A stretch of DNA of 64,000 nt from Flavobacterium sufflavum (lineage in GTDB: Bacteria > Bacteroidota > Bacteroidia > Flavobacteriales > Flavobacteriaceae): NCBI RefSeq assembly GCF_004016525.1, contig NZ_SACJ01000003.1, positions 62,001-126,000 on the forward strand. The letters run 5' to 3'. Shown in pieces: positions 28,495 through 37,195 of the stretch. The notes beneath the pieces are model-generated. The model did not search any database. It worked only from the letters and a program-made list of their open reading frames with translations, and had not been told where the DNA came from. The position numbers were made by a program, and so were the translations under genes. How positions within the stretch are numbered: position 1 is the stretch's first letter; every line of letters starts with the position of its first letter.

Positions 28495-28884
28495 ATGCTA
28501 CACCTTAAAAACATACACCACATTGCCATTATTTGTTCTGATTATGAAAAATCCAAACGATTTTACACTGAAATTCTCGGATTAAAAATTGTTCGTGAAG
28601 TATATCGTGAAGAACGAAAATCATACAAACTTGATTTAGCACTAAATGACAATTATTGCATTGAATTATTTTCTTTTCCCAATCCTCCCGCAAGACCTTC
28701 TACCCCAGAAGCACAGGGATTACGGCATTTAGCCTTTGCTGTTGAAGACTTGAACCAAACAGTCGCTTTCTTAGAATCCAAAAATATTTATGTAGAACCC
28801 ATTCGCATAGACGAATTCACCCAAAAGCGGTTTACTTTCATTGCCGATCCTGACCGTTTACCAATTGAATTCTATGAACTTTAA
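28495..28884 (+). CDS. VOC (glyoxalase/dioxygenase superfamily) metalloprotein, YaeR-like
   Basis: 129 residues forming two beta-alpha-beta-beta-beta units. 'HHIAIICSDYEKSKRFYTE' opens the first and 'LRHLAFAVEDLNQTVAFL' opens the second. Metal ligands are expected from the first His, 'CIELF', the His of 'RHLAF' and the final 'IEFYEL'. The overall look fits the YaeR/GloA2 subgroup, whose substrate is not settled. Cytoplasmic. It probably shares a transcript with the acetyltransferase gene. Confidence 0.87.
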   Translation: MLHLKNIHHIAIICSDYEKSKRFYTEILGLKIVREVYREERKSYKLDLALNDNYCIELFSFPNPPARPSTPEAQGLRHLAFAVEDLNQTVAFLESKNIYVEPIRIDEFTQKRFTFIADPDRLPIEFYEL

Positions 28885-28949
28885 TTTTTTTAACTAAATT
28901 TTATTATAACAAAACAGCGTCATTTTTTTAAATTTCATTTCATTTTACT

Positions 28950-28957
28950 TAAATTTG
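28950..28957 (+). promoter_or_regulatory. -7 box upstream of the ClC gene
   Basis: TAAATTTG matches the Bacteroidota -7 consensus TAnnTTTG and lies 40 bp before the ClC start codon. No good -33 element was seen. Confidence 0.4.
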
Positions 28958-28997
28958 CAGTCCTTTTTAACAATATGTTATACAAATTTAATTTCTG

Positions 28998-30272
28998 ATG
29001 AATAAAACGGCGCAAATCAAAAAAAATCATCAATTCATTAAACTTCGAAAATTAATAATCGTTTCTATCCTAATCGGTTTTCTTTCAGCCTTTTTAGGAA
29101 TCAGTTTAAAAAAGATTACCGAATACTACGAAGAAATATTTTTTCACCAATCCAGTACAAATCCGCTTTTCTTAATCTTCTTTCCCATTTTTGGTCTGTC
29201 AGTCATTTATTTCCTGAGACTTTATATGTTTAAGAAAAAAGAGAACAAAGGCATCAAAGAAGTTTTTGAAAGCACCAATTCGAAAACAAAAAATTTACCT
29301 TCATACAAAATCCCATCACATACTATAAATGGCTTACTAACGGTTATTTTTGGTGGTTCAACCGGAATTGAAGTTTCTACTGTTGTGGCAACAGCAACTA
29401 TTGGATCAGTAGCCCAGCAAAAAGAAAACGTATTCCGTCAATACAAAACCGAACTTATTTGTGCCGGAGTTGCGGCTGGAATCACTGCTTTATTCAGCAG
29501 CCCTATTGCCGGAATTTTATTTGCATTAGAAGTAATTTCGCGAAAAGTAACCCGTGCTTTTATAATCTCCAATCTAATTGCGGTATCCATTGCCTTTGGA
29601 TTATTGACTATTTTAAAAGAACAACCTTTATTTGATGTTTCTATTAGCACTTGGCATTTTAGAGCGATCCCTTACTTTATTCTATTGGGAATTTTGGCTG
29701 GAATCAATTCGGTTTACCTTACCAAATGTGTATTGTTTTTCAAATCGCAATTTGCAAAAATTGAAACTCATTATTATAAAATCATCATTGGCTCTGTAAT
29801 TTTAAGCGTTTCGCTTTTTATATTTCCGCAATTATATGGCGAAGGTTATCATGCCATCAAAACCATTACTACTGCAAATAACGAAATCCCATTAACCCTG
29901 ACACTGGCTTTTACTTTTATAGGCGTTTTACTTTTAAAACCTATTGTTACCTCAATTACTCTGGCTTCTGGTGGTGATGGTGGCGTTTTTGCCCCTAGCC
30001 TCTTTATTGGCGCTTTTTTAGGATTATTGGTAGCTTCTGTACTAAATACTTTTTTCGATACTCAAATCATCCCTATTAACTTTATGGTGATTGGTATGGC
30101 AGCTGTTTTAAGTGCCAGTATTCACGCTCCTTTTACAGCCATCTTTCTTGTTTGCGGACTTACCAATAATTACACTTTATTTTTCCCAATATTAGCTGCT
30201 TGCTTAATTTCTAAATATACCGCAAAAATGATTTACCCTAACACGGTTTACACCTTTGTTCCAAGTATTTAA
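28998..30272 (+). CDS. ClC-type chloride channel/transporter
   Basis: 424 residues with about 10-12 hydrophobic segments. ClC selectivity-filter motifs are visible: 'GGSTGIEVSTV' (counterpart of G-K/R-E-G-P), 'FSSPIAGILFALEV' and 'SGGDGGVFAPSLFIGAFLG' (the GxFxP block). The gating/proton Glu position within 'GIEVS' is kept as Glu. No C-terminal CBS domains follow, so it is the short bacterial form. The HPP gene begins 11 bp downstream, suggesting an ion-transport operon. Chloride or fluoride specificity cannot be told apart by eye. Confidence 0.92.
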   Translation: MNKTAQIKKNHQFIKLRKLIIVSILIGFLSAFLGISLKKITEYYEEIFFHQSSTNPLFLIFFPIFGLSVIYFLRLYMFKKKENKGIKEVFESTNSKTKNLPSYKIPSHTINGLLTVIFGGSTGIEVSTVVATATIGSVAQQKENVFRQYKTELICAGVAAGITALFSSPIAGILFALEVISRKVTRAFIISNLIAVSIAFGLLTILKEQPLFDVSISTWHFRAIPYFILLGILAGINSVYLTKCVLFFKSQFAKIETHYYKIIIGSVILSVSLFIFPQLYGEGYHAIKTITTANNEIPLTLTLAFTFIGVLLLKPIVTSITLASGGDGGVFAPSLFIGAFLGLLVASVLNTFFDTQIIPINFMVIGMAAVLSASIHAPFTAIFLVCGLTNNYTLFFPILAACLISKYTAKMIYPNTVYTFVPSI

Positions 30273-30283
30273 ATTTTAAAATC

Positions 30284-30886
30284 ATGCCGACAACTAAAAT
30301 TAAACGCAGTTATCGCAAAACCCGTTATGTTCTCTACAAAGAAACCCTAATTGATTTCAAAGAACATTTTTGGTCCTTTTTAGGTTCATTTGTTGGAATA
30401 GGTCTTATTGCTTATTCGCAAAGCCAGCAATTTTCACATCAGGATGTTGTGTACCTTATTGGTTCTTTTGGAGCTTCAAGCGTATTGGTATATGGAATTA
30501 TCGAAAGTCCATTTTCACAACCCCGCAATCTTATTGGAGGACATTTAATCTCTGCTTTTATTGGCGTAAGCGTTCATCTTTTATTTCCAGACACAACATA
30601 CATTGCTGCACCATTAGCCGTGTCTTTGTCGATTGTTTTGATGCAAATAACTAAAACCTTACATCCACCAGGAGGAGCAACAGCCCTGATTGCCATTATT
30701 GGTACTCAAAAAATTAAGGATTTAGGCTATTGGTATGTATTGTCTCCGGTATTAACGGGAGTGCTAATCTTATTCTTTACCGCCTTACTTTTTAACAACA
30801 TGACCTCTAGTCGTAAGTATCCTACACACAGCACTTATCATAAACGTTATCATAAAATCATAAAGCGCCTTAGACGAAATAACTAA
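30284..30886 (+). CDS. HPP family membrane protein
   Basis: 200 residues with four hydrophobic helices in the centre and the family's name motif in 'LHPPGGATALIAI'. 'ESPFSQPRNLIGGHLISA' before it is the other conserved block. HPP proteins are inner-membrane proteins; some plant and cyanobacterial members transport nitrite. It is 11 bp after the ClC gene, which supports a role in anion handling. Basic N- and C-terminal tails are cytoplasmic by the positive-inside rule. Confidence 0.88.
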   Translation: MPTTKIKRSYRKTRYVLYKETLIDFKEHFWSFLGSFVGIGLIAYSQSQQFSHQDVVYLIGSFGASSVLVYGIIESPFSQPRNLIGGHLISAFIGVSVHLLFPDTTYIAAPLAVSLSIVLMQITKTLHPPGGATALIAIIGTQKIKDLGYWYVLSPVLTGVLILFFTALLFNNMTSSRKYPTHSTYHKRYHKIIKRLRRNN

Positions 30887-30990
30887 TTCAGTATCAAAAA
30901 CATCGCTGTTTTTTTAATAAAAATTCGTGAATCGCATTGGGATTAAAAAGGATTAAATGTACCTTTGGCTTTTTTATAAAAATAACGATT

Positions 30991-31530
30991 ATGGTTTATA
31001 AATTTAGAGTAATCTTAGACGCAGAAGAAGATATTTTCAGAGATATCGCTATACTAGATGATGATACTTTAGAAGATTTACACAACGCTATCTTCAACTC
31101 TTTTGGATTTGACGGTATGGAAGTCGCTTCTTTTTACACTTGCGATGAAACTTGGAATCAAGAAGATGAAATTTCGCTTTTTGACACAGGAGACGTTCCT
31201 GGTGAACAACGAATCATGAGTGATTATAAACTTTCGGACATTCTTGACCAGGAAAACACTAAAATCATTTATGTTTATGATTTTATCAATATGTGGACTT
31301 TCCTAGTGGAACTGGCCGCAATTGAAGAACAAACTGCTGGTGCTATCTACCCGGAAACCTTATTTGCTCATGGTGAAATGCCTGATGAAGCTTTAGAAAA
31401 AAACTTTGAAGCTGACAATGCTGACGATTTTTATGACGAATTTGAAGACGGCCTGGACGAGGATGACATGGATATGTTTGAAGGAGACGACAGCTATGAA
31501 GATTACGGCTTTGAAGAAAATTGGAATTAA
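30991..31530 (+). CDS. pRiA4b ORF-3-like (IS1096 passenger TnpR-type) protein
   Basis: 179 residues from the ATG at 30991; an upstream ATG at 30937 adds 18 residues without family character. It starts 'MVYKFRVILDAEEDIFRDIAI' and has 'LHNAIFNSFGFDGMEVASF', typical of the plasmid pRiA4b ORF-3 domain. A very acidic C-terminal half follows (Asp/Glu-rich 'DEDDMDMFEGDDSYED'). Members occur as passengers in insertion sequences, but also as stable chromosomal genes in Flavobacteriia. No transposase or terminal repeat is near, so this one looks resident. Function unknown. Confidence 0.8.
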   Translation: MVYKFRVILDAEEDIFRDIAILDDDTLEDLHNAIFNSFGFDGMEVASFYTCDETWNQEDEISLFDTGDVPGEQRIMSDYKLSDILDQENTKIIYVYDFINMWTFLVELAAIEEQTAGAIYPETLFAHGEMPDEALEKNFEADNADDFYDEFEDGLDEDDMDMFEGDDSYEDYGFEENWN

Positions 31531-31555
31531 TTTTTTTGAGATTCTAAGATTCTAA

Positions 31556-31580
31556 GGCTCTAAGCTACTGAGTTTTTCAG
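31556..31580 (+). repeat. Left inverted repeat flanking the four-helix-bundle gene
   Basis: 25 bp that pair with 32000-32024 in inverted orientation, 21 of 25 matching. Just outside it the motif attctaag occurs twice more (31541-31556). The repeat begins 55 bp before the ATG of the enclosed gene's mobile-looking cassette edge. Confidence 0.65.
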
Positions 31581-31635
31581 AAAACTTTTTTATTATGTTT
31601 TTTCTTATTTTTAATAAAATTTAAATTTAAGAAAT

Positions 31636-31995
31636 ATGAGCACATTTAGAGACCTTTTGATTTGGCAAAAATCAATGACCTTAGTTACCCAAATTTATCA
31701 ATCAACAAATCATTTCCCAAAAGAAGAAATTTTTGGCTTAACTTCACAAATTAGAAGAAGTGCTATTTCTATCCCAAGTAATATTGCCGAGGGTTTTGGA
31801 CGTGAAAGCAAACAGGATTTCCTACGCTTTTTAAACATTTCCATCGGGTCTTTATTTGAATTGCAAACACAATTGGAGATTGCAAAAAACATTAGCTTTT
31901 TAAACGAAAACGAATTCAATAATATATTTGAAAACAGTCGAGAGATTGAACGCATGTTAGTTTCTTTCATCAAAAAATTAAAAGAAAGAAATTAA
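31636..31995 (+). CDS. Four-helix-bundle protein of the 23S rRNA intervening-sequence family
   Basis: 119 residues, the usual family length. The hallmarks of PF05635/TIGR02436 are present: 'FRDLLIWQKSMTLV' at the start, 'LTSQIRRSAISIPSNIAEG' in helix 2, 'FLRFLNISIGSLFELQTQL' in helix 3 and a final amphipathic helix. Such proteins were first seen encoded in intervening sequences of 23S rRNA, but are also common as stand-alone genes in Bacteroidota. They form pentamers; the role is unknown. Here it is not in rRNA but lies between protein genes, enclosed by 25-bp inverted repeats. That gives it the look of a small mobile cassette. Confidence 0.92.
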   Translation: MSTFRDLLIWQKSMTLVTQIYQSTNHFPKEEIFGLTSQIRRSAISIPSNIAEGFGRESKQDFLRFLNISIGSLFELQTQLEIAKNISFLNENEFNNIFENSREIERMLVSFIKKLKERN

Positions 31996-31999
31996 AAAA

Positions 32000-32024
32000 C
32001 TTAAAAACTCAGCAACTTAGAACC
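32000..32024 (-). repeat. Right inverted repeat flanking the four-helix-bundle gene
   Basis: Inverted partner of 31556-31580 (21 of 25 positions). It starts 5 bp after the stop codon of the enclosed gene and ends 18 bp before the next gene's ATG. Confidence 0.65.
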
Positions 32025-32042
32025 TCAGTACCTTCAAAAAAA

Positions 32043-33101
32043 ATGATCAACTTATTCAACACACACATCGAGACGCTTTCTATTCACAGGGTAGGAAATA
32101 AAAGCCGAAATGAAGCTATCTTTTTATCGGAACAACCTTTTAATCTACAAGATGAAATTGTGCCGCTTATAAAAGAATTCTTCTTGAAACCTTTTAGAGA
32201 AAAAGAAGAAAACTATTTTCAATTTGCCCACGAAGTTGATTTAGATTATAATGACATGTATAAGTATGCAACCGAGATTTTTGAAAATCCTGGCACTTTG
32301 CACGAAGGTTCTAAAAAAATCACCAAACACTTATTCGAACAATCAAATCATCCGCACATTAAAAACGGAGAAGTTTATGTGACTTATTTAACAAACATAA
32401 ACATCGACAACAATGTGGTTGATGCCATTGGAATTTTCAAAAGTGAGTTGCAAAGTGACTTTTTACAATTTGAAGAAAAAGAATCTAATCTGGAAATGAT
32501 TTTGCAACAAGGAATCAACCTGAGCAAATTAGATAAAGGTTGTTTGATCTTTAATCATAAAAAAGAAGAAGGTTACAAAATCCTAACGGTGGACAGTAAC
32601 CGTTATGATGCGCGTTACTGGTTAGAACATTTCTTATCAGTAGATGCTTTTGAAGACGAGAATTTCATCACAAAAAAATATTTGAAATTTTGCCAAGGCT
32701 TTGCCAAAGATGTTGTTTTCCCCGCCGAAGACAAAAAAGAGGAAGTAATGTTCATGAACCGTTCGGTGAATTATTTTGCCAAAAACGATCAGTTTGAAGA
32801 ACAAAACTTCTTAAACGAGGTTTTAGACAATCCTGATTTGATTCCTGAGTTTAAAAACTACAAAGTCGATAAAGGAGAAAAATACAGCATCGAAGACGTA
32901 ACATCTTTCCCTATTGCAAATGCCGCTGTGAGCGATGCCCGAAAGTCAATCAAGAACGTTATTAATCTGGATACAAATATTCAAATTAAAATGGATTTCA
33001 TTAATCCTGAAAGCGCAGAGAAATTTGTAGAAAAAGGCTGGGACGAAGAAAAACAAATGTACTACTACTTAGTCTATTTTAATAAAGAACAAAAATCCTA
33101 A
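32043..33101 (+). CDS. Nucleoid-associated protein, NdpA/YejK family
   Basis: 352 residues with family-typical features: 'HIETLSIHRVGNKSRNEAIFLS' at the N-terminus, 'YKYATEIFENP', 'NGEVYVTYL' with a beta-rich middle, 'LDKGCLIFNH' and 'FCQGFAKDVV'. NdpA (YejK in E. coli) is a cytoplasmic nucleoid protein of unclear mechanism. It has its own intrinsic terminator. Its upstream gene may once have been the pRiA4b ORF-3-like gene, now separated by the four-helix cassette. Confidence 0.85.
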   Translation: MINLFNTHIETLSIHRVGNKSRNEAIFLSEQPFNLQDEIVPLIKEFFLKPFREKEENYFQFAHEVDLDYNDMYKYATEIFENPGTLHEGSKKITKHLFEQSNHPHIKNGEVYVTYLTNINIDNNVVDAIGIFKSELQSDFLQFEEKESNLEMILQQGINLSKLDKGCLIFNHKKEEGYKILTVDSNRYDARYWLEHFLSVDAFEDENFITKKYLKFCQGFAKDVVFPAEDKKEEVMFMNRSVNYFAKNDQFEEQNFLNEVLDNPDLIPEFKNYKVDKGEKYSIEDVTSFPIANAAVSDARKSIKNVINLDTNIQIKMDFINPESAEKFVEKGWDEEKQMYYYLVYFNKEQKS

Positions 33102-33134
33102 ATATCTTAGAATTTAGTTTTACTACTTACCTAA

Positions 33135-33168
33135 TCTCCAATTGTTAAAGCAATTGGAGATTTTTTTT
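33135..33168 (+). terminator. Terminator after the nucleoid-protein gene
   Basis: A 9-bp perfect stem (ctccaattg with caattggag, 33136-33144 and 33151-33159) with a 6-base loop is followed by eight T. Confidence 0.85.
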
Positions 33169-33296
33169 AACAATTACTTAAAAGTAAGTTTATGTTTATA
33201 AAAAATTAATAAATATGTATTTTATCGACTTTATAAGTGTTTTTATCTATAAATCAATATTTTTACAATCCCTAACTAAATTAACCTACTTTTATT

Positions 33297-33542
33297 ATGT
33301 ATCTATTTGAAATGAAGAAACTTATTACAAGTAAAAAATTCCTGTGTTCTATTTTTGGACATAACATTGTTACCTCTAAAGAAATTACCAATAATTTAAA
33401 AGAATACAAATGTACCGTTTGTAAAATGGAATTAACAAATGACGAAAAAGGAGGCATCACATTTCTAACGCCTGAGTTAAAAGAAATAAACAAAGCCCTG
33501 GATACTTTTTGTCAAAAGAAATTAATGGTTAAACAACATTAA
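33297..33542 (+). CDS. Small protein with a CxxC zinc-binding-like pair
   Basis: 81 residues (76 if Met6 is used). It contains 'CSIFGHNIV', then 'YKCTVCKMELTNDEKGG', with a Cys-x-x-Cys that together with the earlier Cys/His could bind zinc. It ends 'LTPELKEINKALDTFC'. Similar short proteins occur in flavobacteria as hypotheticals. It is flanked by a terminator upstream and a -7 box downstream, so it is monocistronic. Function unknown. Confidence 0.6.
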   Translation: MYLFEMKKLITSKKFLCSIFGHNIVTSKEITNNLKEYKCTVCKMELTNDEKGGITFLTPELKEINKALDTFCQKKLMVKQH

Positions 33543-33588
33543 ACCTACATCCTCTTTTAAATAAAAACTTTTCAATAAGTTAATTCAC

Positions 33589-33596
33589 TATTTTTG
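33589..33596 (+). promoter_or_regulatory. -7 box upstream of the GAF-domain gene
   Basis: TATTTTTG fits TAnnTTTG and lies 20 bp before the ATG, giving a short leader. No clear -33 element. Confidence 0.4.
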
Positions 33597-33616
33597 TATA
33601 GCTAACAAATACAAAA

Positions 33617-35983
33617 ATGAACCGTCTTTTATTTAAAGAGAGTCCCTTTAAAACCTTAATTTCTTTTCATAAACTTATTGAGGCTTTAGAAGAAATTGCA
33701 CTATCAGATGTCGATTATCGCTCTAATTATGCAAAATCGTTATTAAAAGAAATCGAACATATTCCCGAATTCAGAAGCGGAATTGAAGATTTTTCTATTA
33801 TTACTGATAATAAAAAACTCATTAAAAACTTGCTAGCCGATTTATTCCCTACGGCATTGACTCATAATGAGATTAAGGCAGTAACAATTCCTTTCCAGAA
33901 TATAACTTTCAACTATACTAAAAGATTTAAAAAAATAGTAAAAAATGCCGGGGATTTTGACCTGACAATACGCGACTTTAGCGAAGATAATTTTTATGTA
34001 CTCAGTTGTATCCTAATTTTAAATGCACATTACAACCAAAATTTTGATTACAGCAAACCCTTATTTTACGACATTCCGGATGTTGACGGGATTTTAAAAC
34101 ATTACCGCATTCTTTACAATGCCGATTTTATTGAAATTTATCCTCTGGAAAATGCCATAAGCCTAAGTCAGGAAGAAATAGACGAATTAATGGATAACTT
34201 TGACAATGTAGCCTTGTGGAAGGAAAAATTCCCATTAGAAAGTTGGATTTTAAAAGGATTTGGAATCGTTAGTTTATTTGATGCTACCAAAGAAAGTGCT
34301 ATTTCTAATCTAAAAAGCAATCTTTTAAAAAGAGATAAGGAACCAGGCGAAAAAAACAAAAATTCAGAAAGCATTTTTAGGTCTATTTTTAAAATTCCTG
34401 ATTTAAGAATAGGAATTAGCATCTATAATGATGATGAAAAAAAGTTCACCAAATTACCTTTCGACAAAAACAGCATAGGCAGTTTTATTTTGCAAAACCA
34501 AGATGAAATAGAATGTTGCAACGCTTTTTTAGGCTGTTCTCTAAATAAGATTTTAGACGGTAAAGAATCTATCTCCATTTCAAATGTGGAAACTTTTGCA
34601 ACTATTCCCGGGAACGAAAGATTTGCCCAAAGATTATTAGATCAAAACATCAAGAGTTGCATTCTGACGCCTGTTGTAAAAGATAACAAATTACTTGGAA
34701 TCATCGAACTGGTTTCGGGAACTCCAAGACAATTAAACAGTATTAATGCTAATAATCTTCAATTAATCCTTCCTAATATCATCGATACTTTGGAACGCTA
34801 CGACAGTGATCTAAAAAATCAGATTGAAGCAATAATCCAACGCGAATATACCTCCATTCATTCGAGTGTATATTGGAAATTTAAAGCCGAAGCTCAAAAA
34901 TATTTACAAACCGATACCCGAAATAAAGAACATACTTTTAAAGAAATTGTTTTTAAAGATGTATATCCGCTTTACGGACAAATAGACATTAACGGTTCTT
35001 CTGAACACAGAAACAGTACTGTAAAAGAAGATTTAAAAAATCAATTAAACCATTTAATCTCTATTTTCGAAAAATCGAAATCAATACAAAAACTACCTTT
35101 ATTAGAACAGCTCAAATTTGAATTACATTCTTATGTAAAAGAACTGGAAAAAGAATTAAAAGCCGATACTGAACAACAAATTCAAAATTACATCGAAAAA
35201 GAAATCCATCCTTTTTTGACCAATACTATCATTGACAATAACGACAAATTGCTTCTTAACTCTTATTTTGAAAACTTAGATCCTAAAACAAATCTTTTTT
35301 ATCATGCCCGAAAACGTTTTGATGATGCCATGTCAATAATAAACAAAGAAATGGCAGCCGTTTTAGACAGCGAGCAAAATGAGGCCCAGGCTATTTTCCC
35401 TCATTATTTTGAGCGTTTTAAAACCGATGGTGTAGAGCATAATTTATACATTGGTGCTTCAATAACACCTTCTCAATCTTTTGATTTAATGTATTTAAAC
35501 AATTTAAGATTGTGGCAATTGCAAACCTTATGCAAGATGGAATTAACACATCATCGTCTGAAACAAGTCCTGCCTTATGACCAATTAGATGTGAGTTCGT
35601 TAATACTTGTTTTTAGTTCCCCAATTTCCATTCGATTCAGAATGGACGAAAAACGTTTTGATGTTGACGGTACTTACAATGCCCGCTATGAAGTAGTAAA
35701 AAAACGTATTGACAAAGCCCATATTAAAGGAACAAAAGAAAGAATTACCCAAAAAGAGAAAATTACAATCGTATATTCGCATCCGTTTGAAGAAACCGAA
35801 TATCTAAAATACATCAAGTTTTTGCAATTCAAAAAAGTCCTTGAACCTCAAATAGAACAATTTGAAGTTGAAGATTTACAAGGTGTTTATGGTTTAAAAG
35901 CAATTCGAATTAAAGTAATAAACACCGATGAAAGTTTAGATACAAAATATACTTATAAAGAATTACTCAATACGCTGCACTAG
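33617..35983 (+). CDS. Large GAF-domain protein
   Basis: 788 residues without signal peptide or membrane helices. A GAF-like domain is suggested around 300-400 ('SCILTPVVKDNKLLGIIELVSG'). A long charged helical stretch follows ('LKFELHSYVKELEKELKADTEQQ') and a C-terminal domain of unknown kind. No kinase, cyclase or output domain was recognised. Its stop codon overlaps the stop of the convergent HD/PycTM gene: both end in the same CTAG at 35980-35983. Possibly a cytoplasmic ligand-sensing scaffold. Confidence 0.75.
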   Translation: MNRLLFKESPFKTLISFHKLIEALEEIALSDVDYRSNYAKSLLKEIEHIPEFRSGIEDFSIITDNKKLIKNLLADLFPTALTHNEIKAVTIPFQNITFNYTKRFKKIVKNAGDFDLTIRDFSEDNFYVLSCILILNAHYNQNFDYSKPLFYDIPDVDGILKHYRILYNADFIEIYPLENAISLSQEEIDELMDNFDNVALWKEKFPLESWILKGFGIVSLFDATKESAISNLKSNLLKRDKEPGEKNKNSESIFRSIFKIPDLRIGISIYNDDEKKFTKLPFDKNSIGSFILQNQDEIECCNAFLGCSLNKILDGKESISISNVETFATIPGNERFAQRLLDQNIKSCILTPVVKDNKLLGIIELVSGTPRQLNSINANNLQLILPNIIDTLERYDSDLKNQIEAIIQREYTSIHSSVYWKFKAEAQKYLQTDTRNKEHTFKEIVFKDVYPLYGQIDINGSSEHRNSTVKEDLKNQLNHLISIFEKSKSIQKLPLLEQLKFELHSYVKELEKELKADTEQQIQNYIEKEIHPFLTNTIIDNNDKLLLNSYFENLDPKTNLFYHARKRFDDAMSIINKEMAAVLDSEQNEAQAIFPHYFERFKTDGVEHNLYIGASITPSQSFDLMYLNNLRLWQLQTLCKMELTHHRLKQVLPYDQLDVSSLILVFSSPISIRFRMDEKRFDVDGTYNARYEVVKKRIDKAHIKGTKERITQKEKITIVYSHPFEETEYLKYIKFLQFKKVLEPQIEQFEVEDLQGVYGLKAIRIKVINTDESLDTKYTYKELLNTLH

Positions 35984-37170
35984 GCCCTGATACCATTGAA
36001 TGCAAGGAAAAAAGCCAGGAATGAAATGATAATTCCAATCATAAAGATATTGTAGGTAATACGTAATAGCTTGTATTTTCGTTCTAAAACAATACCTAAG
36101 AAATACAAATCCTTAATCATCGAATTGTATAAATAAGTGTTGTCTTTCATCATTTCATTTACCGCCCATTCGTATTCTTCCAAAGGCATTTTGTAAAAAT
36201 TACCAAAGAACAATAAATTCACTTTTCGGTCTTCAATATCTCTTCGGGTAAACGTACCGCTGGTAACCTTAGGTCGGGTAGAAAGAATAGCAAAAATAAT
36301 AGATACAACACTAGAGGTCAGCATTATAAAAGTAGGAATAACCAAATGCGCATTACTGGGACTATCTAATTTAGGAACTATGGTAGACAAAGCAATAGAA
36401 ATAATAATCGCATTTACTGATAATAAAATATTAGCTTTACTGTCGGCAATTCCGCTCAAACGTGTGTGATTACTAAGGGTAACTCTAAACAAAGTATCAA
36501 TACCACGATCGGGTTTTGGTACTTTAGTTGGTTTTTCAGCCTTATTCTTTTTTTCTTTTTTTCCTTCCTTATCTTCTTTCATTTTTTTAATTTTTTCCTT
36601 AATCAAACTTACATTTTTATCTTTTAGAGTTTGCCAGTTAGCAATTGCATAATCCGTGTAATATTGATGGCATTGAGTAAGCATTTTTAAATTTTCCTGA
36701 GCCCATTCTAAATCCGTAACTTCTTTTTGTTTTACAACTCTCCATTCTTCTCTTAAAAGTTCGCATCGGTCATTATAATTTTCGGTTGCAAAGTGATAAA
36801 AATCGGCATCCTTTATTATTTTTTCAAGTAGATTTTTAGGTTCATAACAGTATAAGGTTGCCCTAATTAAAGTACTTACCTGATCAATATAAGCCGTTGA
36901 TTTCCCTCTATCAGTCAAAAAATCAGCTGCAATTTTCACGCTGTTTTCTTCGTGATTTTCAAAGCCTTCAATATAGCCCGTATCATGAAACCAGGCTGCA
37001 ACAAGAAGTATTTCAAGCTCTTCCTCAGTTAAATTCTCTTGTTGATAAAGCTTTTTTACAGCTGCAACCACGTCAGAAGTATGCTCAAAATTGTGATATA
37101 TAAATGAACTAGAAAGTTTATCTTTGATTAAATTATAAACAAAATCTTGTGCTTGCTCTATAAGATTCAT
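35980..37170 (-). CDS. HD-domain hydrolase fused to a Pycsar-effector-like membrane domain
   Basis: 396 residues. The N-terminal HD phosphohydrolase domain has metal ligands in 'YHNFEH' (His26/His30), His62-Asp63 of 'WFHDTGYIEG', 'NHEENS' and Asp121 in 'KDADFYHF'. A charged Lys/Glu linker (about 185-220) leads to a membrane domain with 'IADSKANILLSVNAIIISI' (about 240-262) and further helices at about 276-297 and 371-392. This resembles PycTM/DUF5706, the membrane-disrupting part of Pycsar effectors. No pyrimidine cyclase gene is adjacent. It may cleave a nucleotide signal and act on the inner membrane, or be a housekeeping relative. Its start is 25 bp from the divergent phosphoesterase start. 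Confidence 0.8.
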   Translation of the reverse strand: MNLIEQAQDFVYNLIKDKLSSSFIYHNFEHTSDVVAAVKKLYQQENLTEEELEILLVAAWFHDTGYIEGFENHEENSVKIAADFLTDRGKSTAYIDQVSTLIRATLYCYEPKNLLEKIIKDADFYHFATENYNDRCELLREEWRVVKQKEVTDLEWAQENLKMLTQCHQYYTDYAIANWQTLKDKNVSLIKEKIKKMKEDKEGKKEKKNKAEKPTKVPKPDRGIDTLFRVTLSNHTRLSGIADSKANILLSVNAIIISIALSTIVPKLDSPSNAHLVIPTFIMLTSSVVSIIFAILSTRPKVTSGTFTRRDIEDRKVNLLFFGNFYKMPLEEYEWAVNEMMKDNTYLYNSMIKDLYFLGIVLERKYKLLRITYNIFMIGIIISFLAFFLAFNGIRA

Positions 37171-37195
37171 AGGTAAATTTTTATACTACTAAATT

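Noticed and set aside
30991-31530. Insertion sequence suggested by the IS1096-passenger-like gene
   Set aside because: No transposase, terminal inverted repeats or target duplication surround it.
35980-37170. Complete Pycsar defence system
   Set aside because: No pyrimidine cyclase gene is adjacent; only an effector-like membrane domain is present.
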